DNA from: Methylomonas koyamae
Lineage (GTDB): Bacteria; Pseudomonadota; Gammaproteobacteria; Methylococcales; Methylomonadaceae
DNA length: 64,000 bases
Reading direction: 5' to 3'
Assembly (NCBI RefSeq): GCF_006483455.1
Contig: NZ_PPPU01000028.1
Location: forward strand, 1-64,000
Program-made: the position numbers and the translations under genes
Shown here: positions 1 to 7,700 of the stretch, piece by piece
Layout of the letters: each line of letters starts with the position of its first letter
How positions within the stretch are numbered: position 1 is the first letter of the stretch
The notes under the pieces: model-generated
Told to the model about the DNA's origin: nothing
Database searches by the model: none
Seen by the model: only the letters and a program-made list of their open reading frames with translations

Positions 1-236
1 ATGGAGCCACTTCTGGCTGGTAAAACTGGGCTAGGCCATCTCTGAGGCTCCAGGCGGATACAGCGCGTCTAAGGCCGAAGCGGCGAACACTCCGCCCTGT
101 TCAGCAGTCAAGGGCAAGCGAAATTTATTGACTGTCGGAATAGCCTAATCGGAGAGCTGCCGAACATGTATTCGACCGAATGATGGCGGCTGATCGACGT
201 CGGTTCGACAAGTTTGGCGATTCGGCTCACGGTGAA
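1..236. other. Left-edge stretch with no assignable gene
   Basis: No convincing coding region is visible. Two plus-strand frames are open from base 1 and close at about 34 and 45, so the last few codons of a gene lying to the left could be here, but nothing identifies it. The short open frames farther in, on both strands, have no ribosome binding site and unlikely composition. The right part leads into the NtrC-like boxes of the sRNA promoter. Confidence 0.4.
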
Positions 237-282
237 GCTTGTTTTTGGTGCAATTTTGCCCGGCATTGCGTGGTTTTGGTGC
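237..282 (+). promoter_or_regulatory. Tandem NtrC-like enhancer boxes upstream of the sRNA
   Basis: Two 15-bp boxes fit the GC(AC)-N7-GTGC layout of NtrC sites. Box 1 is at 237-251 (GCTT-N7-GTGC) and box 2 at 268-282 (GCGT-N7-GTGC); both end in TTTTGGTGC. The GTGC halves are 31 bp apart, three helical turns, as in the classic glnA enhancer. They centre about 128 and 97 bp upstream of the predicted start of the sRNA. The left halves are degenerate, so the call rests on the right halves, the spacing, and the same geometry before glnK1. Confidence 0.6.
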
Positions 283-345
283 GTTTTCCGAGTTGGTTCA
301 TCGCGCAAAGGAGCAAAAAAGGCTTGGAGCGACGTGTTTTTGACT

Positions 346-361
346 TGGCATTAACTTTGCT
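346..361 (+). promoter_or_regulatory. Sigma-54 promoter of the sRNA
   Basis: TGGCATTAACTTTGCT matches the sigma-54 consensus TGGCAY-N5-TTGCT, with GG (-24) and GC (-12) exactly 12 bp apart. The predicted start is near 372. No plus-strand gene follows; the next plus-strand signal is an intrinsic terminator ending at 448. Confidence 0.75.
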
Positions 362-371
362 TTAACTAAAG

Positions 372-448
372 CGTGTGTTGTTACTCCTACCTGTTCTCAA
401 GTGTGGACATTACGCCCTAGTTGGAAATCCAAGCAGGGCGTTTTTTTT
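372..448 (+). ncRNA. Predicted nitrogen-regulated small RNA
   Basis: The interval between the predicted sigma-54 start and a strong intrinsic terminator is about 77 nt. The first 40 nt look unstructured and carry a pyrimidine-rich stretch, ACTCCTACCT (383-392), complementary to Shine-Dalgarno sequences. The 3' part is the terminator hairpin with eight T residues. No ATG or ribosome binding site lies inside; a 15-codon GTG frame (373-420) ends in the hairpin and is not credible. By layout (NtrC boxes, sigma-54, short transcript) it resembles the NtrC/sigma-54-dependent sRNA NrsZ of Pseudomonas, but no sequence homology is claimed. The neighbour on the right, YjdM, is on the opposite strand, so this is not its leader. 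Confidence 0.65.
412..448 (+). terminator. Intrinsic terminator of the sRNA
   Basis: The arms ACGCCCT (412-418) and AGGGCGT (435-441) pair, with an inner TTGG/CCAA helix and an AAAT loop. Eight T residues follow (441-448). The T tract is on the plus strand, which argues for a plus-strand transcript. The reverse orientation lacks a U tract, so it is a poor terminator for yjdM. Confidence 0.85.
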
Positions 449-478
449 GCGCGTCACAACTCGATTTGACCGGCCGAA

Positions 479-820
479 TTAAGCTTTTTTAACGAATTCG
501 GATTTCAACTTCATCGCGCCGATGCCGTCGATCTTGCAATCGATGTCGTGGTCGCCTTCCACCAAGCGGATGTTTTTGACACGGGTGCCGACTTTGACCA
601 CCAGCGACGAACCTTTGACTTTCAGGTCCTTGATTACGGTGACCGTGTCGCCGTCTTGCAGCGGGTTGCCGTTGGCGTCTTTGATGACCTTGAGGTCGTC
701 ACTATGGGCGTCGGCGGCGTCCTGAGTCCATTCGTGAGCGCATAACGAGCAGACGAAATTGTTACCGTCGTGATAGGTGTATTCGGACCCGCACTGCGGG
801 CAATTGGGTAAATCGTTCAT
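479..820 (-). CDS. yjdM: YjdM/PhnA family zinc-ribbon protein
   Basis: A 113-residue protein with an N-terminal zinc ribbon (Cys7, Cys10, Cys24, Cys27) followed by a compact C-terminal SH3-like domain rich in short beta strands ([20 protein letters not shown] and on). This is the architecture and usual length of the YjdM (formerly PhnA) family. Despite the old name the family is not an established part of phosphonate degradation and its role is unknown. The gene stands alone, converging with the sRNA on its left; purM lies upstream in the same direction after about 165 bp in which nothing else was recognised. It starts with ATG. Confidence 0.9.
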   Translation of the reverse strand: MNDLPNCPQCGSEYTYHDGNNFVCSLCAHEWTQDAADAHSDDLKVIKDANGNPLQDGDTVTVIKDLKVKGSSLVVKVGTRVKNIRLVEGDHDIDCKIDGIGAMKLKSEFVKKA

Positions 821-985
821 TGATTTCGGTCGTTCCGTTCTTGATAAAAGCTGAGCACAGCCGTATTGAGTTAGTCCTGTGCCTGTGCCTGTGGCAGATT
901 GGCCTAGGCCGTTCTTCGGTATGGCCGGGGCAGGGGCGGGTGCCGCGCGCCAGCAGACATCACTGCCAGCGACGGCATCGATTGG

Positions 986-2026
986 TCAGCGGTATTTGAC
1001 GTGTGGTTTGCCGTTGCCCACGCCAATCTCGCCGATGGTAAATGCGGTTTCGCCTTGCTGTTGCAATATTTGTAACGTGGCCGCTTCGTCGGCGGCGGCG
1101 ATGCAAACGATCATGCCGATGCCGCAGTTGAATGTCACCAGCATGTCTTCCAAGGCAACGTTGCCTTGTTGCTGTAGCCACTGAAAGATTTCCGGCAATT
1201 GCCAACTGCTCAGGTCGATATTGGCTTGCAGGCCTTCAGGCAATACTCGCGGCAAGTTCTCGGTGATACCGCCGCCGGTGATATGGGCCATGGCATGGAC
1301 CGGAATCGTTTTTAGCAACTCCAGCAGCGGTTTGACGTATATCCGGGTCGGGGTCAGCAAGGTCTCGCCGAGCGGTCTGCCGTTTACCTCGTCGGTCCAG
1401 GCGAGTCCGCTGCGTGCCACGATTTTACGGATTAGAGAGTAGCCGTTCGAGTGCGGACCGGAAGCGGCCAGGGCAATCAGTTTGTCGCCGGCTTGAACCA
1501 AGCTGCCGTCTATGATGCGGTCTTTTTCGACGATGCCGACGCAAAAGCCGGCCAAGTCGTAGTCGCCATCGGCGTACATGCCCGGCATTTCCGCGGTTTC
1601 GCCACCGACCAGAGCGGCGCCGGCCTGCTCGCAACCCAGGCCTATGCCTTCGATAACGCTGGCTGCGGTATCGACCGCCAATTTGCCGGTTGCGAAATAG
1701 TCCAGAAAGAACAGCGGTTCCGCGCCTTGCACGACGATGTCGTTGACGCACATTGCCACCAAGTCGATACCGACGCTGTTGTGGATATTTAAATCCAGGG
1801 CCAGTTTCAATTTGGTGCCGACGCCGTCGGTGCCGGAAACCAGTACCGGTTGTTTGTAGCGGTCCAGAGGCAATTCGAATAGCGAACCAAAGCCGCCAAG
1901 GCCGGCCATCACGCCTGCATTACGGGTTCTGGCAGCGATGGGTTTGATGCGTTCCACCAAAGCGTTGCCCGCTTCGATATCGACACCGGCACTCTTGTAA
2001 TCCAGGCGGTCTTGTTGTTCGCTCAA
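986..2026 (-). CDS. purM: Phosphoribosylformylglycinamidine cyclo-ligase (AIR synthetase)
   Basis: 346 residues, the normal length for PurM, which converts FGAM to AIR with ATP in cytosolic purine synthesis. Diagnostic stretches include [13 protein letters not shown] near residue 65, the [11 protein letters not shown] segment in the middle and the [13 protein letters not shown] loop in the C-terminal half. The start codon is TTG (2024-2026 on the plus strand), preceded by AGAGG at a good distance, and it gives the family N-terminus ([16 protein letters not shown]). It is divergent from the DUF2066 gene. In many gammaproteobacteria purM is followed by purN; here it is not. Confidence 0.96.
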   Translation of the reverse strand: MSEQQDRLDYKSAGVDIEAGNALVERIKPIAARTRNAGVMAGLGGFGSLFELPLDRYKQPVLVSGTDGVGTKLKLALDLNIHNSVGIDLVAMCVNDIVVQGAEPLFFLDYFATGKLAVDTAASVIEGIGLGCEQAGAALVGGETAEMPGMYADGDYDLAGFCVGIVEKDRIIDGSLVQAGDKLIALAASGPHSNGYSLIRKIVARSGLAWTDEVNGRPLGETLLTPTRIYVKPLLELLKTIPVHAMAHITGGGITENLPRVLPEGLQANIDLSSWQLPEIFQWLQQQGNVALEDMLVTFNCGIGMIVCIAAADEAATLQILQQQGETAFTIGEIGVGNGKPHVKYR

Positions 2027-2122
2027 TGTTGGCCTCTTGTTAAAGTTCAGGTTGAATCGACCGATATTGTACTATATTCCGAATTAATGCTGAGTCAGGG
2101 TAGGCGAGTGAGCAAGGTTTTT

Positions 2123-2932
2123 ATGAAACGTAAATCCGTGAGTTGGGGCTTGCTGGTATGGGGTTTGTTGGGCGGAGTCGTAACTGCCGATGCCGTTGAG
2201 GTCAAGGGACTTTATGAAATCGAACTGGTGGCCCGCAGCCAATCGGCCGAGGACAGGCTGCAAGCTATCAAACAGGCTATGTATGCGGTATTGAGCCGGG
2301 TGTTGGTAGCGGACGACATTTCCAAAATTCCGGCGGTGCAGCAAGCGTTGGCCAGTGCGCAAAACTATGTCAAACAATCGCAATTTTCGCTGATTGCGGC
2401 TGACGAGCAACCGGACAATGAGGCGCGCTTGATTCGGGTGCAATTCGACGAAGATCAATTGATGCAAGTCATGCGCGATAGCCATGTCGGGATCTGGAGT
2501 GAGATCCGGCCGGAAACCTTGGTCTGGCTGGTAGTCGACGAAGACGGCGTACGCCAGTTTTATAACGCCGACGCCATGCCGGAAGTGGAAAGCGCATTGG
2601 CCTTTGCCGCCAAAATCAAAGGTATTCCGATGATTTATCCGATGTTGGATCTGGAAGAGCAGCAAAAGATTTCGGTTAGCGAAGTCCTCAGTGCCGATTC
2701 GCGTAATTTACTGGCCGTTTCCGCACGTTACGAAGTGACCTCGGTCATGGCCGGGCGCATCGCCAAAAAAGGCGGTTGCTGGCAAGGCGAGTGGGCGTTT
2801 TATTTCGACGGTAAGATCAAGCAGTGGAATGGCGAATGCTTGCCTTTGAAAGCGGCCGCCGTTACCGGCGCCGAAGGCGCTTATCGAGTGCTGTCCAATT
2901 ATTACGGCGTTAAGCCGTCAGCCAATCAATAA
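2123..2932 (+). CDS. DUF2066 family exported protein
   Basis: 269 residues from the ATG at 2123, which has AAGG five bases upstream and opens an apparent signal peptide (about residues 1-23, ending near TADA). Earlier in-frame starts at 2012 and 2087 would place 12-37 residues before the signal and are less likely. The mature part matches the pattern of the DUF2066 family, proteins of unknown function often found next to purM in gammaproteobacteria, as here. Segments such as ETLVWLVVDEDG and the late Trp-rich stretch GGCWQGEWAFYF support the call. The C-terminus overlaps the convergent membrane-protein gene by 15 nt. Confidence 0.75.
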   Translation: MKRKSVSWGLLVWGLLGGVVTADAVEVKGLYEIELVARSQSAEDRLQAIKQAMYAVLSRVLVADDISKIPAVQQALASAQNYVKQSQFSLIAADEQPDNEARLIRVQFDEDQLMQVMRDSHVGIWSEIRPETLVWLVVDEDGVRQFYNADAMPEVESALAFAAKIKGIPMIYPMLDLEEQQKISVSEVLSADSRNLLAVSARYEVTSVMAGRIAKKGGCWQGEWAFYFDGKIKQWNGECLPLKAAAVTGAEGAYRVLSNYYGVKPSANQ

Positions 2933-3418
2933 GCTGTAAAGGCCGTAGGCGCCGCCGTAGCTGATCAAAAAATAGAAAAGAGACATCACCAAGCCGGCCG
3001 TATTGTTGATGCGCAAAGCGTCTTTGAAAATCCTGCCGATAATGATCAAGTCCCACAGTAAAAACAAGCTTAGCGTCATGTAGCTGGGCGTATCTTCGGC
3101 AACGGTCACCCAAAACAGAATTGGCGCCAGGAACAGCGCCACTACGTTCTCGCAGAACAATATCGCCGACGACACTTTAATAAAATCGCCGAAAGTGCCG
3201 TTGGTTAGCAATACCAGCGCAATAAAGGCTAAAGTCAGCAAAGTCTCCAGCATCACCTCGAAAATCGAATCGATATCGTCAACCATGTTGAATTGGACGA
3301 AGAACACGATTGAGAAATAGAAAATCAGATTGTGCTTAAAGAAACGAGGTGAGGCCGGCAGATTGAGGACCGAGACATTGAGCCAGCACAGCAGAAAATA
3401 CTGTCTGATGATGTCCAT
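2918..3418 (-). CDS. Small integral membrane protein, unknown function
   Basis: 166 residues, about four to five hydrophobic segments (near residues 30-45, 58-75, 85-105, 115-130 and 145-165) and few charged residues between them. I recognise no family. It lies 26 nt downstream of the dynamin/EHD-like gene in the same direction, so the two are probably co-transcribed and may work together at the membrane. The start is the ATG complementary to 3416-3418. Confidence 0.6.
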   Translation of the reverse strand: MDIIRQYFLLCWLNVSVLNLPASPRFFKHNLIFYFSIVFFVQFNMVDDIDSIFEVMLETLLTLAFIALVLLTNGTFGDFIKVSSAILFCENVVALFLAPILFWVTVAEDTPSYMTLSLFLLWDLIIIGRIFKDALRINNTAGLVMSLFYFLISYGGAYGLYSLLIG

Positions 3419-3444
3419 CGTCTCGGTGTCCTAACAGTTGTGGT

Positions 3445-4809
3445 TTATTCTTCCGTTTCGGAATACGGGTAGGCGTCGTAAGGGCCTCGGTAATCCTGTT
3501 GTTGTAAGTGGCTGAACTGGTCGTTCAGCGCTTGGATCAGATCCTTGCTCTGCTCAATCAGGCCGAGCAGGCGTTTCCGGTTCTTTTTGTTTCTGCCGAC
3601 TGGATCGGTGATCGGCAGCAAAGTTCTCCAGAATCCCAGGCTCTTCTCGAATAAGCCGACAAGATCTTCGCTCAAGTTAAGTTGAGCCTGGCGCTTCAGC
3701 AGTTGTTTTATGACGAATTTGGCATTAACCCGGCTGACAATCATATGCAGTGGCGTCATGATCGCGAGCAAAGCCAGGACCATGATCGGGCCGATGATGG
3801 GGTCGAATACCAAGTCGAGTATGCCGACTGCGATTTCGGCAAACAGCAATAGCATGATAATGAAGCTCAACACGATCAAGCTCGAAGCATTGGAGCGCTC
3901 TTTCCAGGTATTCAGCGCTTCTTCCACTTCAGGCATTATCACTTGATCGATAGCGAGGATGCTGTTTTCCAGCGAATCCAAAATTCGGTAAGAGCGGTCA
4001 TTGTTGATGTTAGCGAACCGATGATCGAACGGGGTGGTATCTCCGGATTGCGAGAGCACCACAAACTGGCCGGTGTGGATGCCAAGGTTTGCCAACCGGC
4101 GTTGCCAGGACGCGGCGATTTCCTGGCTTTTGGCTGGGTCGATACTGATCTCGGAATGATCGACGACAAACAGAAACTTATTGGAATCCTGATGGGCAAC
4201 GATGGTACTGAGGGTGTCTTTGATCAATTCGGCGTCGGCTTCGAACAAATCCGTAAATACCAAAACCAGATCCGAAATACCAATTACGTAATTCCGTAAC
4301 AAAGCCGAAATCTGGGATTCCTGATTGGGGTTCAGTACCGGAGCGTCTATGACTAATTTGTTTTTCAATTTGGCGCTATTGGCGGTGACTAGCTCCAAAT
4401 AAGCGTTGACTTTACCGCCCTCTCCAGTCGCAGTTTGTTCGAGTACGCGGCTGATCTGGTAAAACGGCAGGCGGTGGTCGGCGTCCAGCGCGGTACCCGG
4501 TAAAGTGGCTGTGGTCGCTTGCGGCGTATATTGTAGTACTGTGAATTTGTGGCGAGAGGTATTCAGTTGCACGCCAAGATAGCGGTTGATGAATTCGGAT
4601 TTGGCTGGTGAGTAGCCGCCCAGGGTGCTGACGATAGGCCACCAACTGGTTTTGCGCGCAGTGGTTTCGTCGTTGTCGATCAGGCCCAACTCGAACTCGA
4701 TTTCATCCAAGTCCTGAAATATTTTTGCGGTTTTCTGCAATATCGGGTCGTTGGCGGCGAATTGCCGCTCGAGATTGATCAGGTGCTTGCTTACCGTTTT
4801 CTCCGCCAT
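3445..4809 (-). CDS. Membrane protein with a degenerate dynamin/EHD-like NTPase domain
   Basis: 454 residues. GGYSPAKSEFINRYLG (from residue 64) aligns by eye with the P-loop of dynamin/EHD proteins (GxxSxGKS), but the conserved Gly is Ala69. It is followed by an EHD-like KFTVLQYTP stretch. The G3 element reads VIDAPVLNP where EHD proteins have IDTPG, and the G4 NKxD is replaced by VVDHSE. Nucleotide binding may therefore be weak or lost. Two hydrophobic segments follow at roughly residues 310-365, then a basic, coiled-coil-prone tail. It probably acts at the inner membrane, perhaps in membrane remodelling or as a scaffold; this is inference. The partner membrane protein lies just downstream. 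Confidence 0.6.
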   Translation of the reverse strand: MAEKTVSKHLINLERQFAANDPILQKTAKIFQDLDEIEFELGLIDNDETTARKTSWWPIVSTLGGYSPAKSEFINRYLGVQLNTSRHKFTVLQYTPQATTATLPGTALDADHRLPFYQISRVLEQTATGEGGKVNAYLELVTANSAKLKNKLVIDAPVLNPNQESQISALLRNYVIGISDLVLVFTDLFEADAELIKDTLSTIVAHQDSNKFLFVVDHSEISIDPAKSQEIAASWQRRLANLGIHTGQFVVLSQSGDTTPFDHRFANINNDRSYRILDSLENSILAIDQVIMPEVEEALNTWKERSNASSLIVLSFIIMLLLFAEIAVGILDLVFDPIIGPIMVLALLAIMTPLHMIVSRVNAKFVIKQLLKRQAQLNLSEDLVGLFEKSLGFWRTLLPITDPVGRNKKNRKRLLGLIEQSKDLIQALNDQFSHLQQQDYRGPYDAYPYSETEE

Positions 4810-4887
4810 GATACATGAACCTTATTCTACTAGTTGTGGGGTGTTCATCAGACGGCGGGAGTATACACCGATGGCTTTAATCGGAGT

Positions 4888-4918
4888 AAAAAAACCTGCC
4901 GCCCCAGCAACGGCAGGT
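4888..4918 (-). terminator. Intrinsic terminator of ntrBC
   Basis: ACCTGCCG (4894-4901) pairs with CGGCAGGT (4911-4918). Read on the minus strand the hairpin is followed by seven T residues (A run at 4888-4894 on the plus strand). It lies about 40 bp after the ntrC stop. Confidence 0.85.
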
Positions 4919-4956
4919 CCGGGAGGATGCGGGATGTACGAGTCGGGCGCGGTGGC

Positions 4957-6378
4957 TTATTCCTTGATATCCAGCTCTTTGATTTTGCGCGTCAGCGTAT
5001 TACGGCCGTAACCCAGAAGTAAGGCCGCTTCGTGTTTGCGGCCGTGGGTATGGTTCAGCGCCGCCTCGATTAATAAGGTTTCCACCGACGGAATCGCATG
5101 TTTAGCGATATCGACTTTACCCGACGAGAGCTGTTGTTTGACCCAGGTTTTGAATTGGTTTTCCCAGTCGCCATTACCGGGCTCATTTACGCTGGTCTCG
5201 GCGTGGCTCTGGCTGAGCTCCGGCGGTAGATCCTCGATATGGATTTCCCGGCCCGATGCCATAACTGTGAGCCAGCGGCAAATGTTTTCCAATTGTCTGA
5301 CGTTGCCCGGCCAACGCAAGGAACTCAGAAACGCTTCGGTATCCGGTCGCAATACTTTGATCTCGGTGTTCAGCTCTTTCGCACTTTGGTAGAGGTAATG
5401 CCGCATCAGCAAACCGATATCCTGCCGCCGCTCGCGCAACGGCGGAATATGGATGCGGATTACATTCAAACGGTGAAATAAGTCCTCCCTGAACCGGCCT
5501 TGGGCGACCAGTGCCTCCAGATCCTGGTGGGTGGCGGCAATGATGCGGACGTTGACCTTGACCGAGGTGTGGGCGCCGACCGGATAAAACTCGTTATCCG
5601 CCAACACTCGCAATAGCCGGGTTTGCAATTCGGCCGGCATGTCGCCGATTTCGTCCAGAAACAAGGTGCCGTTGTTGGCCTGTTCGAAGCGGCCGATGCG
5701 GCGGGCTTGGGCGCCGGTAAAGGCACCTTTTTCGTGGCCGAATAGTTCCGACTCCATCAAGTCCTTGGGAATCGCCGCCATGTTTAAGGCGATGAAAGGC
5801 TGGTCGGCACGCGGGCTGTGGCGGTGCAGCGCCTTCGCTACCAACTCTTTGCCGGTGCCGGATTCACCGTTGATCAGTACGGTGATATGGGAACGCGCCA
5901 AACGGCCTATGGCGCGAAAAACCTCTTGCATCGCCGGGGCTTCGCCGATGATTTCCGGCGTTTCCTGCACCCTTTCCTGTTCCTGAGTGTTGTCGCTATG
6001 ACGTTGCCGGCTGTGGGCGCAGGCGCGCTGTACGGTTTCGACGACTTCGGTCACGTCGAAGGGTTTGGGCAGGTATTCGAAGGCGCCGCCGTGGAATGCC
6101 GATACCGCGCTTTCCAGATCCGAGTGCGCGGTCATCACGATCACCGGCAGCTCGGGGTAGCTGTTTTGAATGTTGCGCAGCAGCTCGAAACCGTCCATGC
6201 CGGGCATCCTGATGTCGGTGATCAACACGTGCGGCAAGCCGTGGGGCAGCGATTTCAACAAATCGCCGGCATTGGAGAAGCTCTGCGTGTTGGCTCCGGC
6301 TTTCTGCAAGGCTTTTTCGAGTACCCAGCGAATGGATTTGTCATCATCGACAATCCAGACCTTGTCAGGAATTTGCAT
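4957..6378 (-). CDS. ntrC: Nitrogen regulation response regulator NtrC (NRI)
   Basis: 473 residues: receiver domain with phospho-acceptor Asp55 (ITDIRMPGMDG), AAA+ sigma-54 activator domain with Walker A GESGTGKE (171-178), the sigma-54 contact loop GAFTGA (218-223) and Walker B LFLDE (239-243), then a Fis-type helix-turn-helix near the C-terminus (LLGYGRNTLTRKIKEL). Phosphorylated by NtrB under nitrogen limitation, it activates sigma-54 promoters from enhancer sites. Its start overlaps the end of ntrB by 14 nt, so the two are translationally coupled. Several candidate targets with NtrC-like boxes lie in this window. Confidence 0.97.
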   Translation of the reverse strand: MQIPDKVWIVDDDKSIRWVLEKALQKAGANTQSFSNAGDLLKSLPHGLPHVLITDIRMPGMDGFELLRNIQNSYPELPVIVMTAHSDLESAVSAFHGGAFEYLPKPFDVTEVVETVQRACAHSRQRHSDNTQEQERVQETPEIIGEAPAMQEVFRAIGRLARSHITVLINGESGTGKELVAKALHRHSPRADQPFIALNMAAIPKDLMESELFGHEKGAFTGAQARRIGRFEQANNGTLFLDEIGDMPAELQTRLLRVLADNEFYPVGAHTSVKVNVRIIAATHQDLEALVAQGRFREDLFHRLNVIRIHIPPLRERRQDIGLLMRHYLYQSAKELNTEIKVLRPDTEAFLSSLRWPGNVRQLENICRWLTVMASGREIHIEDLPPELSQSHAETSVNEPGNGDWENQFKTWVKQQLSSGKVDIAKHAIPSVETLLIEAALNHTHGRKHEAALLLGYGRNTLTRKIKELDIKE

Positions 6379-7420
6379 GATTTTGCTCCAAGGGTAGGTA
6401 GATGGAAAACACGGTGTGGCCGGGTTCGCTTTCGCATTCGATCAGGCCGTTGTGTTGATTGATCAAGGATTGCGCGATCGATAGCCCCAGCCCGGTTCCT
6501 TCGGCGCGGCCGGTGATCATCGGGTAAAAAATTTGTCCCATCAGCTCGGGTTTGATGCCGGGGCCGTTGTCGATGATGTCTATTTTTACCGTCAGCCGGT
6601 AGCGTTTACGGCCGATCGTCATATGCCGTTGTACCCGGGTCTTGATGGTGATCTCGCCGTCGCTCTGTAACGCTTGCACCGCGTTGCGGACGATGTTCAG
6701 AATCGCCTGAATCAGCTGGTTTTTGTCGGCGAAAATCTCTGGAATGCTGGGGTCGTAGTTGGTTTCCAAGACGATGCCTTTGGTCGATTCCGCCGCAACC
6801 AGGTGGCGGACGCGTTCCAGGACTTCGTGGATGTTCAGCTGGCTCTTATTCGCCGGCTTGTTCGGGCCCAGCATTTTGTCCATCAGGTCTTGCAAGCGAT
6901 CGGATTCGGCAATGATGATTTGGGTGTATTCCTTCAATTCCGGGTCTTGTAACTCCAAATCCAGCAATTGCGCCGCACCGCGCAGCCCGCCCAGCGGGTT
7001 CTTGATCTCATGAGCCAGACCGCGGACCAGCATCCGACTGGTGTTTTGCTGGGCCAGCAATTGCTCTTCCTTGGTAATGCGCAGATGGCGGTCCACTTGC
7101 TGTAGCTCAATTAATATCTCGCTGAGTTCGCCGTCTTCCAGTAACGGCGTCGCGCTGAGATTTACGGTAATCGACTGGTTAAGCCGTTCTAGGATCAGCT
7201 CTCTATCGACCAGGGGTTCCAGCATGTACAGACGCGGCAATAATTCATTAAACAAGCTGCTGTGTGCGGTTTTGAATAGTTTGTGCGCCGTGTGGCCAAG
7301 CAAATGCTTGGCGCTGTCTGCTAACAGCATTTCGCCTGCCGGGTTAATGTAGATTAATCGCAAATCCTTATCGAACAGCAGGATTGCTTCGTTTAAGTGA
7401 TCGAGTATTTTTTTGTGCAC
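6365..7420 (-). CDS. ntrB: Nitrogen regulation sensor kinase/phosphatase NtrB (NRII)
   Basis: 351 residues: an N-terminal PAS domain (about 10-110), a HisKA domain with His137 in the H-box (LAHEIKNPLGG), and a HATPase domain with an N-box, DNGPGI and GLGLSIA. No membrane segment, as expected for the cytosolic NtrB that reads nitrogen status through PII proteins, two of which are encoded nearby. The start is GTG (complement of 7418-7420). The ntrBC operon is separate from glnA and appears to have its own sigma-54 promoter. Confidence 0.96.
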   Translation of the reverse strand: MHKKILDHLNEAILLFDKDLRLIYINPAGEMLLADSAKHLLGHTAHKLFKTAHSSLFNELLPRLYMLEPLVDRELILERLNQSITVNLSATPLLEDGELSEILIELQQVDRHLRITKEEQLLAQQNTSRMLVRGLAHEIKNPLGGLRGAAQLLDLELQDPELKEYTQIIIAESDRLQDLMDKMLGPNKPANKSQLNIHEVLERVRHLVAAESTKGIVLETNYDPSIPEIFADKNQLIQAILNIVRNAVQALQSDGEITIKTRVQRHMTIGRKRYRLTVKIDIIDNGPGIKPELMGQIFYPMITGRAEGTGLGLSIAQSLINQHNGLIECESEPGHTVFSIYLPLEQNHANS

Positions 7421-7456
7421 TGGAAACGGATATCCTTAAAAGTCCTGTTTAGCTAA

Positions 7457-7472
7457 AGCAATATGTACGCCA
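7457..7472 (-). promoter_or_regulatory. Predicted sigma-54 promoter of ntrBC
   Basis: The minus strand reads TGGCGTACATATTGCT, with GG at -24 and GC at -12 in exact spacing; the -24 part (TGGCGT) deviates from TGGCAC. The predicted start is near 7446, giving a 5' leader of about 26 nt before ntrB. Confidence 0.55.
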
Positions 7473-7525
7473 ATGTCCGGATTCTCAGGGCGGATGCACC
7501 TTGCCGGGCGAAGTTGCCTATGGTG

Positions 7526-7571
7526 CGCTTATTTTAGTGCATATGCTGGAGCAAAAGCACCAAAGTGGTGC
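7526..7571 (-). promoter_or_regulatory. NtrC-like enhancer boxes of ntrBC
   Basis: The box at 7557-7571 is a perfect GCAC-N7-GTGC palindrome. A second box at 7526-7540, read on the minus strand as GCACTAAAATAAGCG, resembles the E. coli glnA enhancer in its left half. Their centres are 31 bp apart, about 118 and 87 bp upstream of the predicted ntrB start. This implies autoregulation. Further TGCACC/GGTGC half sites lie at 7494-7526. Confidence 0.6.
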
Positions 7572-7700
7572 GCTGTATTGCGGTCGCCGGTTTTCAGGGT
7601 GCCCGGCTTTTAAGGCTAACTGGACTTGGGAGGGGGTTACCGATCATCTCGGTGCGACTTAAATAACAAGGTTGATGCTGTTGAGTTGCCTTGTGGCCGA

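Noticed and set aside
180-365. Plus-strand open frame of 61 codons
   Set aside because: It runs through the NtrC-like boxes and sigma-54 promoter, has no ribosome binding site, and its composition (many Cys, Trp, Arg) is unlike a real protein.
373-420. 15-codon GTG frame inside the sRNA
   Set aside because: It has no Shine-Dalgarno sequence and ends inside the terminator stem, so a leader peptide is unlikely.
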